Source: Geotrypetes seraphini (lineage: Eukaryota; Chordata; Amphibia; Gymnophiona; Dermophiidae). Taken from it: a stretch of DNA of 64,000 nucleotides. Of the stretch, positions 12,640 through 24,553 are shown piece by piece. Position 1 is the stretch's first letter. Each line of letters opens with the position of its first letter. The stretch lies in assembly GCF_902459505.1 (NCBI RefSeq), contig NC_047096.1, forward strand, positions 11,594,001 to 11,658,000, read 5' to 3'. The notes below the pieces were generated by a model. The model had not been told where the DNA came from and did no database searches. It saw nothing but the letters and a program-made list of their open reading frames with translations. The position numbers and the translations under genes were made by a program.

Positions 12640-12745
12640 TATATATTGTAACTTCATTGGAAATGTCCAGTTAGCTCTTTTGTAATCCGCCTTGAACTGC
12701 AAGGTATAGGCGGAATAGAAGTCACTAATGTTATGTAATGTAATG
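12640..12745 (+). repeat. L2-type/SINE 3' tail
   Basis: TAATCCGCCTTGAACTGCAA then AGGCGGAATAGAAGTC and a TAATG tail (12720-12745): the shared 3' end of the L2-dependent families here. A short (TA)n run precedes it at 12632. Confidence 0.6.
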
Positions 12746-13424
12746 TAACCTGCTGCGAGTTGGACAGACCTACATCCAAATGTGCACATTCTGAATCGCT
12801 TCTTTGAAAATCCCTGGGTAAAGAAGCCACATAGAGCTCCTGGGTGTCACCACATGATTCAGGGGTACACAGTAGACACCCTGCTGGTTTTCTAGATCTG
12901 TCAGTGGAGTATTCCAGCTCCATTATTTGTTGTTGCTTCCCACAGCTCCCTTCAATAGTCCTCTCCTCTCCCCCCCCCCCCCCCACCCCCCAGTACTTGC
13001 AGTATCCTGCCTGCTGTCTTATCACCATTAGTACAAGAAAATTCTTTTTCGCTGCTCCTAAAAGCCGTCATAGCTCATTCATCCTCATCCTCATCCCCAC
13101 CTCTTCACCATAGGCCTACTTCATTTTGGGAATTCAGAAAAGGTTGCCCATAGTTAGGCTCTGGGATGATGGTCGCTAAGTGCAAGTTCTATAATGTCGG
13201 TTTTTCACTTATATAGAAGATATAGCCAAGAAAAATAAAGAAAGGGATCAGGAAGTCAAAAGTGAAGGTGGAAAACGGTGGTTAAACTCATAAAAAAAAG
13301 GGTGGTGGACTTTCTTCAGGTAGGTCCAGGGAAAGAGGAAGGCCGTAAGCGGAAATCTAAAACCGAAAGATGGAAAATAAAGAGGAAAAAACAGAAATGT
13401 TCATCAAACAAGTTCAAGTTCAAG

Positions 13425-14225
13425 TTCAAATGTATTTGATAAATCGCCTATTAATAACATTCTAAGCGATGAACAATATTAAAATAAAGTAAAAGGAAAC
13501 AAACAAATTTTAAAACAACTTTAAAACAATTTTAAGACAATGTGTTAGACAACAAATATTATTAAGAGACAAGTAAAAAGTCAAAGTGCTAGAGAGTTTC
13601 TTTTTACATGTGGCTTAGTGACAAACATGATACAAAAGGGAAAAAGGGAAAAGTTACAATATTTTAAGCAAGAAAAAAACATAAAAGGATAAAAAACATA
13701 GGGAAGGGGGAAGTAATTTTAAAAAGAGATACACATTAGTTTAGTCGTTTAGTTATTAAAAGCGTCGTTAAATAAAAATGTTTTTAAAAGTTTTTTAAAA
13801 GAGAGAAGGTCTTTTTCCTGTCTAATATAAAGTGGTAAAGCATTCCAGGTTTGAGGAGCTAAAACAGAGAACATTTCATTTCTCCTTGTTCCCACAATTT
13901 TTAGGGATGGAACCGATAGTAAACCTTGAGATGATGATCGGAGAGAACGAGATGAATGATACGGAGTGATCATTCTAGATCAGGGGTGTCCAATGTCGGT
14001 CCTCGAGGGCCGCAATCCAGTCGGGTTTTCAGGATTTCCCCAATGAATATGCATTGAAAGCAGTGCATGCAAATAGATCTCATGCATATTCATTGGGGAA
14101 ATCCTGAAAACCCGACTGGATTGCGGCCCTCGAGGACCGACATTGGACACCCCTGTATCTAGATAAAAATTGCGGTTCATTAAATAATAGTATTTTGAAT
14201 ACCAGAAATGCTATTCTACTCAGTA
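13425..14225 (-). mobile_element. L2-type LINE 3' end, split by a MITE
   Basis: The minus-strand frame from 13973 to 13749 gives SRSLRSSSQGLLSVPSL, FSVLAPQTWNALPLYI and FKKLLKTFLF, then a 3' region to about 13430. The coding part is interrupted at 13981-14155 by a palindromic hAT-type MITE and resumes at 14160. It is closely related to the copy at 3455-4257. Confidence 0.85.
13981..14155. mobile_element. hAT-type MITE, near-perfect palindrome
   Basis: The termini are CAGGGGTGTCC and its complement. The two ~80-bp arms are almost identical in inverted order (CTCGAGGGCCGCAATCCAG and so on). The flanks share TCTAGAT, close to an 8-bp hAT target duplication. It sits inside an L2 LINE, so it is younger than that copy. 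A shorter relative lies at 18286-18368. Confidence 0.9.
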
Positions 14226-14780
14226 TTCACAGAAGAAAACCCTGAAGAGAGGTCACGGATAGCCAGCAAAAATGCATTACAAAATTAAAAAGATACAGCA
14301 TCATTCACGGAAGAGGATGTTTGCGGAGAACTTGCAAGATTGATGACTTCTGACATTGAGGAACTTGGTCAAGATGTGTGTAGAGGAAGGGGCCATAACC
14401 CGGCACAAACTCAGTTGGAGGTATTTCCACACATACACCCCCCCCTCACACACACATTTCACTTCTTATAGGAGAAATGGCACTTTTAAAACATTTTTAC
14501 GCTTGGAAAACAATAAGAAAGCGATCTGCGGGACAACCTTTTCTGTCACTCTGTCACATAACATACACTTGCAAAGCACTCCTTCCGTGTTCTGAAATGC
14601 TGATGACAGTTTTCCGTGCCAGGGCTGTTTTTAAAGGGCAAATTTGGGTTTTCGTGCAGAAGGTTGCAACACTTACTTTTGTCAACATAACAGAGGGACT
14701 TCTATAAATGGTGCTAGAAAAAAATTGGCACCCAAAAATATGGGCACCAAGTGCAGTTCCTTAAAGATTAAAAGACGCTT
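14226..14780. other. Intron 1 stretch without recognised element
   Basis: Scattered short open frames and a C-rich patch at 14440; nothing assignable to a gene or a known repeat. Confidence 0.35.
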
Positions 14781-14789
14781 TTAATGTAC

Positions 14790-15221
14790 GGTGTCAGGTC
14801 AAAGGCGCGCGCAGACAATTGAGCGCAGCGCAGAGGCGCGCGCCGTAGAAAATTACTGTTTTTAGGGCTCCGACGGGGGGGGGCATGGGGGGAACCCCCC
14901 ACTTTACTTAATAGAGATCGCACCACTTTGTGGGGGCATTGTGGGGGGTTTGGGGGGTTGTAACCCCCCACATTTTACTGAAAACTTCACTTTTTCCCTG
15001 TTTTTAGGGAAAAAGTTAAGTTTACAGTAAAATGTGGAGGGTTACAACCCTCCAAACCCCCCACAACGCCGGCGCGATCTCTATTAAGTAAACTGGGGGG
15101 GCTCCCCAACAAAACCCCCCGTCGGAGCCCCTAAAAACTGTAATTTTCTTCGGCACGCGCCTCCGTCTTGCGCTCAGTTGTCGGCGCGCACCTTTGTCTT
15201 TCGTGGGGGTGTCTATGAACC
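14790..15221. mobile_element. GC-rich palindromic MITE with 9-bp target duplication
   Basis: The 432-bp element starts GGTGTCAGG and ends TATGAACC. It is flanked by identical TTAATGTAC at 14781-14789 and 15222-15230. The two halves are inverted copies: GGCTCCGACGG/CCGTCGGAGCC, TTTACTTAATAGAGATCGC, and AGTTAAGTTTACAG near the centre. Long G runs sit in one half and C runs in the other. The family is unnamed to me; a 9-bp duplication is typical of Mutator-like transposons. Confidence 0.85.
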
Positions 15222-15239
15222 TTAATGTACAGCATTCCC

Positions 15240-15424
15240 CTGTGAATTCACGGTTTCACTCATTTGCGGTATTCTCCGACCGCCTCTTCCCGTATTAAAG
15301 TCGGGCTACATCAATCAAGAGCTGCGTGTCAAAGCAGCTCCTGATTGGTGTAGCCCGACTTTAGTGCAGGAAGAGGCGGTCGGAGCATACCGCGAGTGAT
15401 TTCCTTCAGCTGCCCTCTCCTGGG
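15240..15424. repeat. Second, unrelated palindrome between two MITE copies
   Basis: Arms around GACCGCCTCTTCC / GGAAGAGGCGGTC and AGTCGGGCTAC / GTAGCCCGACT face each other over the loop GTGTCAAA near 15335. The outer part (TTCACGGTTTCACTC) resembles the Tigger-like MITE at 59879. Confidence 0.75.
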
Positions 15425-15650
15425 TTCATAGAAAACCCCGCGAAAGACAAAGGTGCGCGCCGACAACTGAGCGCAAGATGGAGGCGCGCGCCGAAGAAAA
15501 TTAGTTTTTAGGGGCTCCGACGGGGGGGGGGAGTTTGTTGGGGAGCCCCTCCAGTTTACTTAATAGAGATCGCGCCGGCGTTGTGGGGGGTTTGGAGGGT
15601 TGTAACCCTCCACATTTTACTGAAAACTTCACTTTTTCCCTAAAAATATC
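15425..15650. mobile_element. Half copy of the GC-rich palindromic MITE
   Basis: Begins GGTTCATAGA (the end of the 14790 family, inverted) and runs through GGCTCCGACGG and TTTACTTAATAGAGATCGC to the centre at TTTTTCCCTAAAAA, where it stops. Confidence 0.75.
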
Positions 15651-15999
15651 AGGTGAGTACTGTATAACCATCCTGATTTTTATTTACTTACCTGGCATTA
15701 GATCCCTGTCCCTGTGTTTTCTTTCCCTTTTTGTGCTTTTACTATAAATAAAATGTAGTTCTACCATTTCCCTCCTGTTCCTGTCCGTTGGTTTGTCTGG
15801 TTTGTCCTTTGTATGGCAACTAAAACTTTTAATGTTTTGCATTTATAATTATATGATGATTTTTTTTTTTAACCCTTGGATGCACACCACCTTGAAGTTT
15901 GATTTGGCGATATAACACATTTTTAATACATTTGAAACTTAAAGTTCACACTTGGTTTGTGCTAGCATTTAATGCTTGGAAAAAGGCAATTTAGTAAAC

Positions 16000-16210
16000 A
16001 TGTCCCCAAATTAGGACAACAACAATATCAGCCATTGCCTCGATAACTTCTGGGCAGACGCACTGACCCACATATCCAATATCAGTGGCCGGACGGGAGC
16101 TGGAACCATAGGATCTAGCTTTGTGGGTGCTCGAACATCGCCAGTAGTGAACAAACTCATTGACTGTGTCCAGGGAGAGGTCATTTCCATTGGGTTTAGC
16201 ACCCCCGATA
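16000..16210. other. Unassigned low-copy-looking stretch
   Basis: Neither strand gives a frame with a recognisable domain. The text around GGGGGTGCTAAACCC (minus strand) has the feel of an old dispersed repeat. No splice sites flank it convincingly. Confidence 0.25.
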
Positions 16211-17073
16211 ATTTTGAAAAGTTGGCTCCTATGGCTAGAATTGAATAGCCAGGCTTAATTCAGCCCGTGGCTGTAAGTGGCTTAGAACCTGCTGCCTTGG
16301 GCTAAATATTAACCCCTCAGTGTCTTTCTTGCTAGGTGAGGGGGATGATGAGGGTGGCGAAGTGTAAAAGGGCCCCCCCCCCCCCCCGAAACATCTCCTC
16401 CTCTTGCAGGATTCCACTGTAAGGGACCCTAAAGTTTCTCCATATTTTTTTTTTTTAACTGATAATTGTATTATCTACAAAATATTATAAATTGTTGCTA
16501 CACTGTAAGGGCAAAATGTAACACAATAAACGAAGTATTTTTGTTCTAACTTTGTTATTTCTAACAGCTGAATCTATAATGGGAAAGTGGGGGAAGTTTT
16601 CAAGAAGCGGGAACTTCCTGTTACAACTTGCAGCTGCCCCATGTCTGTGTTTCACACGAAACCATGTTTAAGGTACCTCAGAAAGCAATTTTCTGATTGG
16701 GGAGCAGAAATCAGACCGACAGCTCATGCTCTTGTCAAGATACAAACTTTCCATTTTTTTTTAAAATATGTTACTTCCTCTTCTTGTCTTATTTATATCT
16801 GAGTCTCACTCTCAACTGAATTGCATGTTAGGCCCGTCTTGCTATTTTTTTTTTTTTTTTACTTTTCTCGTCCAAATAGAGTACGTGTTGTAGATTTGTA
16901 CATTTAATGGAAGGCAGGTGTGCACCATTTTTATGATTTCAGCAGTCCTCTCCTGCTGAAAAACAGCCAAAAAGTCTAACCTCTTTGCCCCCACCCCATA
17001 AACCACAACTGAGCCCCTCTAAATCCAGGACTGAAAGTTAAAGCTAATCAATTCTTAATCTCTTCTTTCTTAG

Positions 17074-17154
17074 GAATAAAATCCCGAGAGAATGGCTAAA
17101 AAATGTTTACGTATCATGAAATATACGCTGTTTTTCTTCAATTTATTATTTTGG
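17074..17154 (+). CDS. CD53: CD53 exon 2, start codon and TM1 start
   Basis: Acceptor TTTCTTAG at 17073, 18 bp of 5' UTR, ATG at 17092, then 21 codons ending FFFNLLFW at donor GTAAGT (phase 0). The human first coding exon also encodes 21 residues ending NLLFW. Confidence 0.96.
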
Positions 17155-20100
17155 GTAAGTTAATAAAGCTAAATAATAAGGATCGAAAGATTAGTTAGAA
17201 CATGTTGTCTTTGTTATAGAGTTGTAATTAGGCACTGAAGCACGTGAGGGTGGGCAATCACATTCGTGCCCTCTTCCTAGGGTAGGGTTACCAGATGGCT
17301 CCAGAAAAAGGCGAGAAGAGTCCTGCCTCGATATGTAACAGCCAAACACAGAAAGGAGGCAAGCGAGATGTTAAAATCCACCAAGCAGTTACTTTATGGT
17401 AGTAGAAAGTCACCAGAACTTAAAAGGTCCCAACTAGGATCCCAGTTTCAGCATCCACGGATGCCTTCCTCAGGGGGACAAATAACACATAGGCTGTGTT
17501 ATAAGCGTGTGTCGTGGACTCAAACAAAGCAAAATGCGTGATTTGTTATGAAGACTTTTCCTCCAAGAACTTGTCCAAACCTCTCTTAAACCCAACTACA
17601 TTAACTGCTCTTATCACATCCTCTGGCAATGTGTTCCTGAGCTTAACTATTCTCTGAGTGGGAAAAAATATTTCCTCCTCTTGGTTTTAAAAGTATCTCC
17701 GTATTAACTTCTTCGAGCGTCCCCTCGTTTTTGTAGCACCAACTTTTAAAAGACCCAACATGGGGCCGTGTTTTGGTGGAAAAACCGCCTACCTCAGGGG
17801 ACAAAAATGCTCTGTCAATATGTCATAAATATATAAGCTGTAGTTTTGAACAGCATTCGATGTACAACAGCAACCAAAGGTCAACTGGAGACAATCAGTC
17901 TTACAGCGGAGTCAAAGATTCAGTCGTAAGACAGAAATAATGGAGTTTTCTACAAAAGGAAGGGGCTACAGCAGTAGTTGTCAATCTTTTTGTGGCCATG
18001 ATCCCTTGATGATGGCCAAATCAAATTGTGTGCCCCTTGGAGGTGCAGAATGAGGCTCCTAAGGAGAATCCATCTAGGTTATAATCCCAAATGTGGTTTC
18101 TCGGGTTTGTTTGCTTTTAACCTCATTTGGGAGTTCAAATCCACAGTTTGGAAAACTGGGTTACAGGTTCATAAATGCAATGGACTAAAGGAAGGACCGA
18201 TGGTTAACTCACCCTATTGCTGGATTAGCTAAATGCAATTGTATTTTATTTATTTAAGCATTTATATGCCACTTATAGTCTAAGTCAGGGATCTCATGCA
18301 TATTCATTGGGGAAATCCTGAAAACCCAACTGGAATGCGGCCCTCAAGGAGGGACTTTGAGACCCCTGGTCTAAGTGGTTTACATTCAGCTACTCTAGCA
18401 TTTTTCCCTATCTGTCCTGGGAGGCTCACACTCTAACTAATGTACCTGGGGAAATGGGGAATTAAGTGACTTGCCCTGGGTCACAAGGAGCAGTGTGGGA
18501 TTTGAACCTTCAACCTCAGGGTGCTGAGGCTGTGGCTCTAACCACTGCACCACACACTCCCCACCATGTGCTCAGTTTCCCCTCAGGATACATCATATTC
18601 ATAATGCTGGGAGGACACAGTATATTAATATTATGTTCAAATGAAAAAGTCAGTGGTTATCTGAATTTATGTCACTGAACTAGCAGGAGAATAAAATGAT
18701 CTTTTGCTAACATGTGCCTGTTTCCTACTTTGCAGATGTGTGGCTGCACTATCCTGGGCTTTGGAATATACTTTATGATAAACAACCATTTCACCGAGTT
18801 ATTTCCCAACATCCCTTCTCTCTCATTGAGCAATGTTCTCATCGTCATTGGTTCCATCGTCATGGTGGTTTCGTTCCTGGGCTGCATGGGAGCCATCAAA
18901 GAGAATAAATGTTTGCTCATGTCGGTATGTAAGTCCTCCACATCGTCCAAAGATCATTTTAAATGAAAACTACTACTACTACTCATCACGCTGAAAGGCG
19001 TATGCAGCGCTGTACATTTTGACATTTATAGACGGTCCCTGCTCGGAAGAGCTTACAATCTAATTTGGACAGACAGACATGACATATAGGGTTGGGGGAT
19101 GCAGAATCCAAGATGAGAGGAGTTAGGAGCGAAAGCACTCTCGAAGAGGTGGGCTGACATTTATAGATGGTCCCTGCTCTGAAGAGCTTATAATCTAACT
19201 TGGAGAGACAGACATGACATATAGGGTTGTGGATGCAGAACCCATGATGAGAGGAGTTAGAAGTGAAAGCACTCTCGAAGAGGTGGGCTGACATTTATAG
19301 ATGGTCCCTGCTCTGAAGAGCTTATAATCTAACTTGGAGAGACAGACATGACATATAGGGTTGTGGATGCAGAACCCATGATGAGAGGAGTTAGAAGTGA
19401 AAGCACTCTCGAAGAGGTGGGCTGACATTTATAGATGGTCCCTGCTCTGAAGAGCTTATAATCTAACTTGGACAGACAGACATGACATATAGAGTTGTGA
19501 ATGCAGAATCCAAGATGAGAGGAGTTAGGAGCGAAAGCTCTCTCGAAGAGATGGGCTTTTAATTGGGCCTTGAACACTCCCGGAGACGGAGCCCACTGTA
19601 GGGATTCGGGCAGCTTGTTCCAAACATACGGCATAGCAAAGTAGAAGGGACGGAGTCTGGAGTTGGCAGTTGAAGAGAAGGGCACAGATAGGAGGGACTT
19701 ACCTGCTGGGTGGAGCTCACAGGGGGGGGGATGGGTAACATAGGGGGGAGATAAGTGAAGAGGGGCAGCTGAGTGTGTACATTTGTAGCTCAGTAAGAGG
19801 AGTTTGAATTATATTTGGAAAAGGATAGGAAGCCAATGAAGTGACTGGCTAAGCGTAAGGCCTGAGAGTAGTGAGTTGCAGTAGTCTAAGCGCGAGGTGA
19901 TGAGGGCGTGGATAGGTGTTTTGGTAGTGTGCTCAGAGAGGAATAAATATGGAAGTGCTCATATGTGTTGAGAGACCACCACAGATGAAATAGTCAGATG
20001 TGCGAAGAACTCAACTGGTTATAATCACTGCAATACCAAAGTTCCAGTACATTTTCAAACTACTTCAATCAATTTTTGCGATCGCAGAATTTTATACATT

Positions 20101-23100
20101 GGAAATTTCAGTTGAAAAGTGTTTCTGATAAAATATTTAGTTGGACCTTGCCGTAGTATCACTAGGTCCATTCGATAAATTGTGAGCCCATGGGATGGAT
20201 AGGGAAAATGCTTGAAGTACCTGTATAAAAACCGCTTTGAAAGTAAAACTACAAAAAGGCGGTATAGAAGTCCCAATCCTTTTCCCTAAATCAGATAAAT
20301 AACTGGGAGCTGGGAGCCTTGCCGTGTAGAATTTTAAAGACTGTGATGCCTAACTTAAAATTTGGAAAAAAAGAGGGGAAAACAACACCACAAGACTGAA
20401 TATGTACAAACCAGAGTGGAATTGTCCAAATCAGAGAGATACGCACTTAAAAAAAAAAAAGTGTCCTCCAGGGTCCGTCTCCTACTTTTACTGCTTATAA
20501 GGAAGCCGCCGCCGCGGTTGCGGCCGCAGGACGTGGCCAAAGGGGCGTGCCCTAAGGGGCACACAAGGCCCCTTGGGAGCCCCTTGGAGCCACGAGGAGT
20601 CCGGGAGCTGGAGCTGATTGGTAATATTATTTATCTTATAATTTTTTATTATGTTAGTTTGAATATGGGGAAAAGAAAAATAAAACCCAAAAGCTCAACA
20701 CCAGTGGTATCTGGTCCCATGGACAGACATTTAACATTATTATCTAATAATCCACCATTTGTACCATCAAATGTTGAATCTTCTTTGTCAGGAGCTTCAA
20801 TAAGTCCCCTCGAACGGACTCCTCCCCTTCACCCGGTATCCAGTGATAGTAGGAATATTAACCCTACTATATCCGATGGACAAGTGGTTTCATCTACTCA
20901 GACAAGTAAATTAGTTTATGCTGAAATACCTAAACCATTGATTTTTTCTGGAGGAGTGGAAGAAAATCCACGAACAGAGGAACCGCAGGATATTACTTTA
21001 AAGGACTTATGGTTAGGAATAACTAGAGTTGAAGGGTATCTCAGGGTAACAATGAAACAAATGGGGGATTTTTCTCAGTCAGTTTCTTCTAAATTAGAAA
21101 ATGTGGATTCTAACTTAGTTTGTTTGGATAAACGATTAAATTCTATTGAAATTCAATGTAATAATTTACAAGCTGTCTCGGTATCAGCTGTTAAAGATTC
21201 TACTGTGATACATTCTAAAATTGAATCAATGGAGAATATGAATAGAGTGAAAAATCTCCGCTTGGTCAATTTTACAGTGACTCATTTACTGTCACCTGAA
21301 ATCTTACTAAGGAAGTTTTTTAAAGAAATACTGGGAATGGCCAATGCGGAGAATTTTCCAATAAATAATTATTACTATATTCCTCCAAAAAAAATTGAAT
21401 CTGCCCAGGAGGTGGACCATCTGACCACACCAGAGGTAAACTTGACTGAATTCTTGGAAGATACACAGGATGTGATTCAGAGTCGGTCCACCCTGGTAAT
21501 AACATGTATGAGTGAGATGGATAAGATGTTTATAATTGAAATTTTGTGGGGATTTGGTTAGGATTTTCCCGGATGTATCCAGGACCACTCAAATGAGGAG
21601 GAAAGAATTTCTGAAATTGAAGGATAGAGTTTTGGCCCTGGAGGCATCCTTTTACCTTAAATTTCCTTGTAAATGTCTGGTTAAGTTACAAGATATTGAG
21701 TATGCCTTTTGGGATCCTATACAATTACAACAATTTTTAGTTCCAAGAGAACAGAAATGAGATTTGTTTCACTTAGCTGAGAATATGAGGAGAATTAATT
21801 TAAATAATATCCCACTTTAAGGAATGATTCAAGGTTCTTTAGTTTGAATCGAGAATTATAGTCCTTTATTTTCCTGAATTTATTTGATTTAGAAATAGCA
21901 ATATGTGCTCCCCATTAATGTGGGCTTAAAAGGAATTATGTATGTATGGTTTGATTATGTATTGTTTTATGTATTTATCCTTTTTTCCTTTGGAATTATT
22001 GGATATTGTAAATGTATTCAAAATTCATTAAAAAAAAAAAGTGTCCTCCAATCTGTCTGATGATATGAAGATCTTTATTGTTCAAAACATCTAAATGACA
22101 CATTCACGATTCAATGACTCGACATGTACATGTTTCGGCCCTCAGGCCTGCCTCAGGAGTCTTAAAAAACGTGATGGATGAGGTACACAGTACTCTGGCA
22201 CTCAATTGGATCAAACTAAAATGTCAATTATTGAAGAATACCGATCGATAGCATACGGTGTATATGAGATTTGGTATTCTTCAATGATTGACCTTTTAGT
22301 CTGATCCAATTGAGTGGCAGAGTACTGTGTACCTCATCCATCACGTTTTTTAAGACTCCTGAGGCAGGCCTGAGGGCCGAAATATGTACATGTCGAGTCA
22401 TTGAATGTGTCATTTAGATGTTTTGAACAATAAAGATCTTCATATCATTAGATGGATTGGAGGACACTTTTTTAAGTGCACATCTCTCTGATTTGGACAA
22501 TTCCACTCTGGTTTGTACATAACTTAAAATTTGGAAAATAAACACAAAACACGCTTATATAAATTCAAGAAATGTTTATATCATATTTTCACTTGTGGAC
22601 AGTTTGTGCTCAGAGACATGGAGGAAAAAGGGGACGGAGTCCCCCAAAAGCCTCACCACCCAATCATTGCAGAACTTCCACTTTACCGGAGTACAACACT
22701 GTGCATTAACATCAAAAATGATTATTGTTATGCAACACTTATCTTTTTATGTAAAGTTCTTTGGCCTCGATGTGCCACGTTTCATTATTTCTTCAGGAAG
22801 CCAAAAATAGTGTGGTGAAAAGACAGAAAAGTCTTATATAAAGGGTGTCAGTCTCTTGTTGAGCTTACAATTCAGTAGGTAACAACTTCTGCCGCTCTAG
22901 ATAGAGGCTCTTGTAGTAAGGTTGTAGATGTTCAAATTTGCAGAGTCCGAAGATCAGTCGGACTGCTGAGTTCTGAACCAGTTGTAAATGGGCTATAAGA
23001 GATTAGGAACACATTGCTGGTGTGATGTTGCGGTAGTCTAGTGTCGACAGGATCAGAGGCTGTACTAGGATCTAAAATGATTTCCATATCAAAATATTTT

Positions 23101-24511
23101 GTCAGCACGTCAACCTCTAAGCATTTTCCTATTGCCCCCCAAAAAAAGAGAGAGCATTGAGTTCATGACCCAAGACCTCTCCTAAATTATGCATCCCCCT
23201 CCCCACACACAACACAGGTTAATGTAAGACTGTCCTGTGCATTTAACAGCATGGAACGTTACTGATTCTGATTCAATAACTTTATTGGCATGACAATTTT
23301 ACATATGTTGCAAAGTACTATATTCACTGGTATATAATGAGAAAGAAATCTCCAATCAGGTTACAATTCTTGCCTGGTGGCAGGAAAACAACATTTTGCT
23401 GGTATAGCTGTTGTTTCTCTTTTTTTCCCCAGTTTTTCCTCATCATTTTTTCCTGAAAAGCAGGGCTGTGGAGTTGAAGTCAGAAGCGGTTTTGGGTAGA
23501 GCTGGAGTTGGTATAAATGTACCAACTCCAACTCCCACTTCAAAATACAGTAAAAGCTTACATTATAATATATGGTAAATTTGGTAATATATGGTAAAGT
23601 ACTGATAAAAGGATGATGCTGGTAAAAAGACAGAGCTGTGGAGTCAGTACACCAAACCTTCGACTCTAACGCCGACTCCAACTCCAACTCCGACAACTGT
23701 GACTCCTCCTGGTATTAGGCTTTACATACATACATAATACCAGAACAAGTCCCACATATACAGTATATATATACTGACAAAACATTTTGATATGGAACTA
23801 TTTTGGATCCTAGTATAGCCTCTGATCCTTTTGACACTAGACTACTGCAACATCACACTAGCAATTTCTTCCTAATCTCTTATAGGCCATTTACAACTGG
23901 TTCAGAACTCAGCGGTCTGACTGATCCGCTATAATAAAACCCTAAGCGCGCATGTGCAGTTGAAACTTCGTGCGGCCGTGATCCCTGATCCGTGGCTCCA
24001 TGTCACCGCATGCGCAGTAGGAGCCTTCAACGGTTTGCGACACATGCGGGGGTTTCCCAAGCAACGTTTCTGCCCCCATCTCCGATTCTGGCTGACTTCG
24101 GACGACGCCTCTCCTTCGCACCCCCGGACCAGCAGTGGCAGCAGCTGTGGGGCATTTGCTAGGCCAGCTCACTTCGATAATGCGAAGCGGGCCGGCCTAG
24201 CAAAGCCCCGAAGCTGCCCGGCCTAGCGGATTCTGGACAGTGAGCAGGTAAGGGAGAAGGGGCACTATTGGACAGGGGGGGGAGGTAAAAGGAACTAAGG
24301 CTACTGCTGGACAAGGGGAACAGGGAAGGGGTGCTGCTGGACATGGGGGAAGTAAAAGTAAGGGAGAAGGGAAGACAGACAGGGGGGCAGAGAGAAAGAA
24401 AGAAAAAAGACAGACAGATAGATAGACAGACAGGGGGCAGCGAGAAGGAAAGAAATGCCTAAGTCTACACATCTATTCTACCACCCGTTAATGTTACAGG
24501 CTAAAAAACTA

Positions 24512-24553
<42 letters not shown>

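Larger units (their letters stand above)
20370..22519. mobile_element. Foldback retroelement with two opposed hammerhead-like motifs
   Basis: The left arm (20391-20450 and 22041-22215) and right arm (22310-22519) are inverted copies of each other around a short loop near 22235-22280. Both ends are flanked by the same 19-bp TAACTTAAAATTTGGAAAA (20351-20369 and 22520-22538). So long a duplication points to target-primed retrotransposition. The left arm is opened by the L1-type insertion at 20471-22030. Each arm carries one hammerhead-like motif. No coding capacity of its own is seen. A Penelope-like origin is inferred. Confidence 0.7.

Noticed and set aside
18478-18555. tRNA gene
   Set aside because: Box A and box B are present on the minus strand, but there is no cloverleaf, and it continues into a SINE body repeated elsewhere in the window.
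20362-20664. N-terminal extension of the L1-type ORF1
   Set aside because: The in-frame sequence crosses the flanking foldback arm, the poly(A) junction and GC-rich 5' UTR; the ATG at 20665 fits ORF1.
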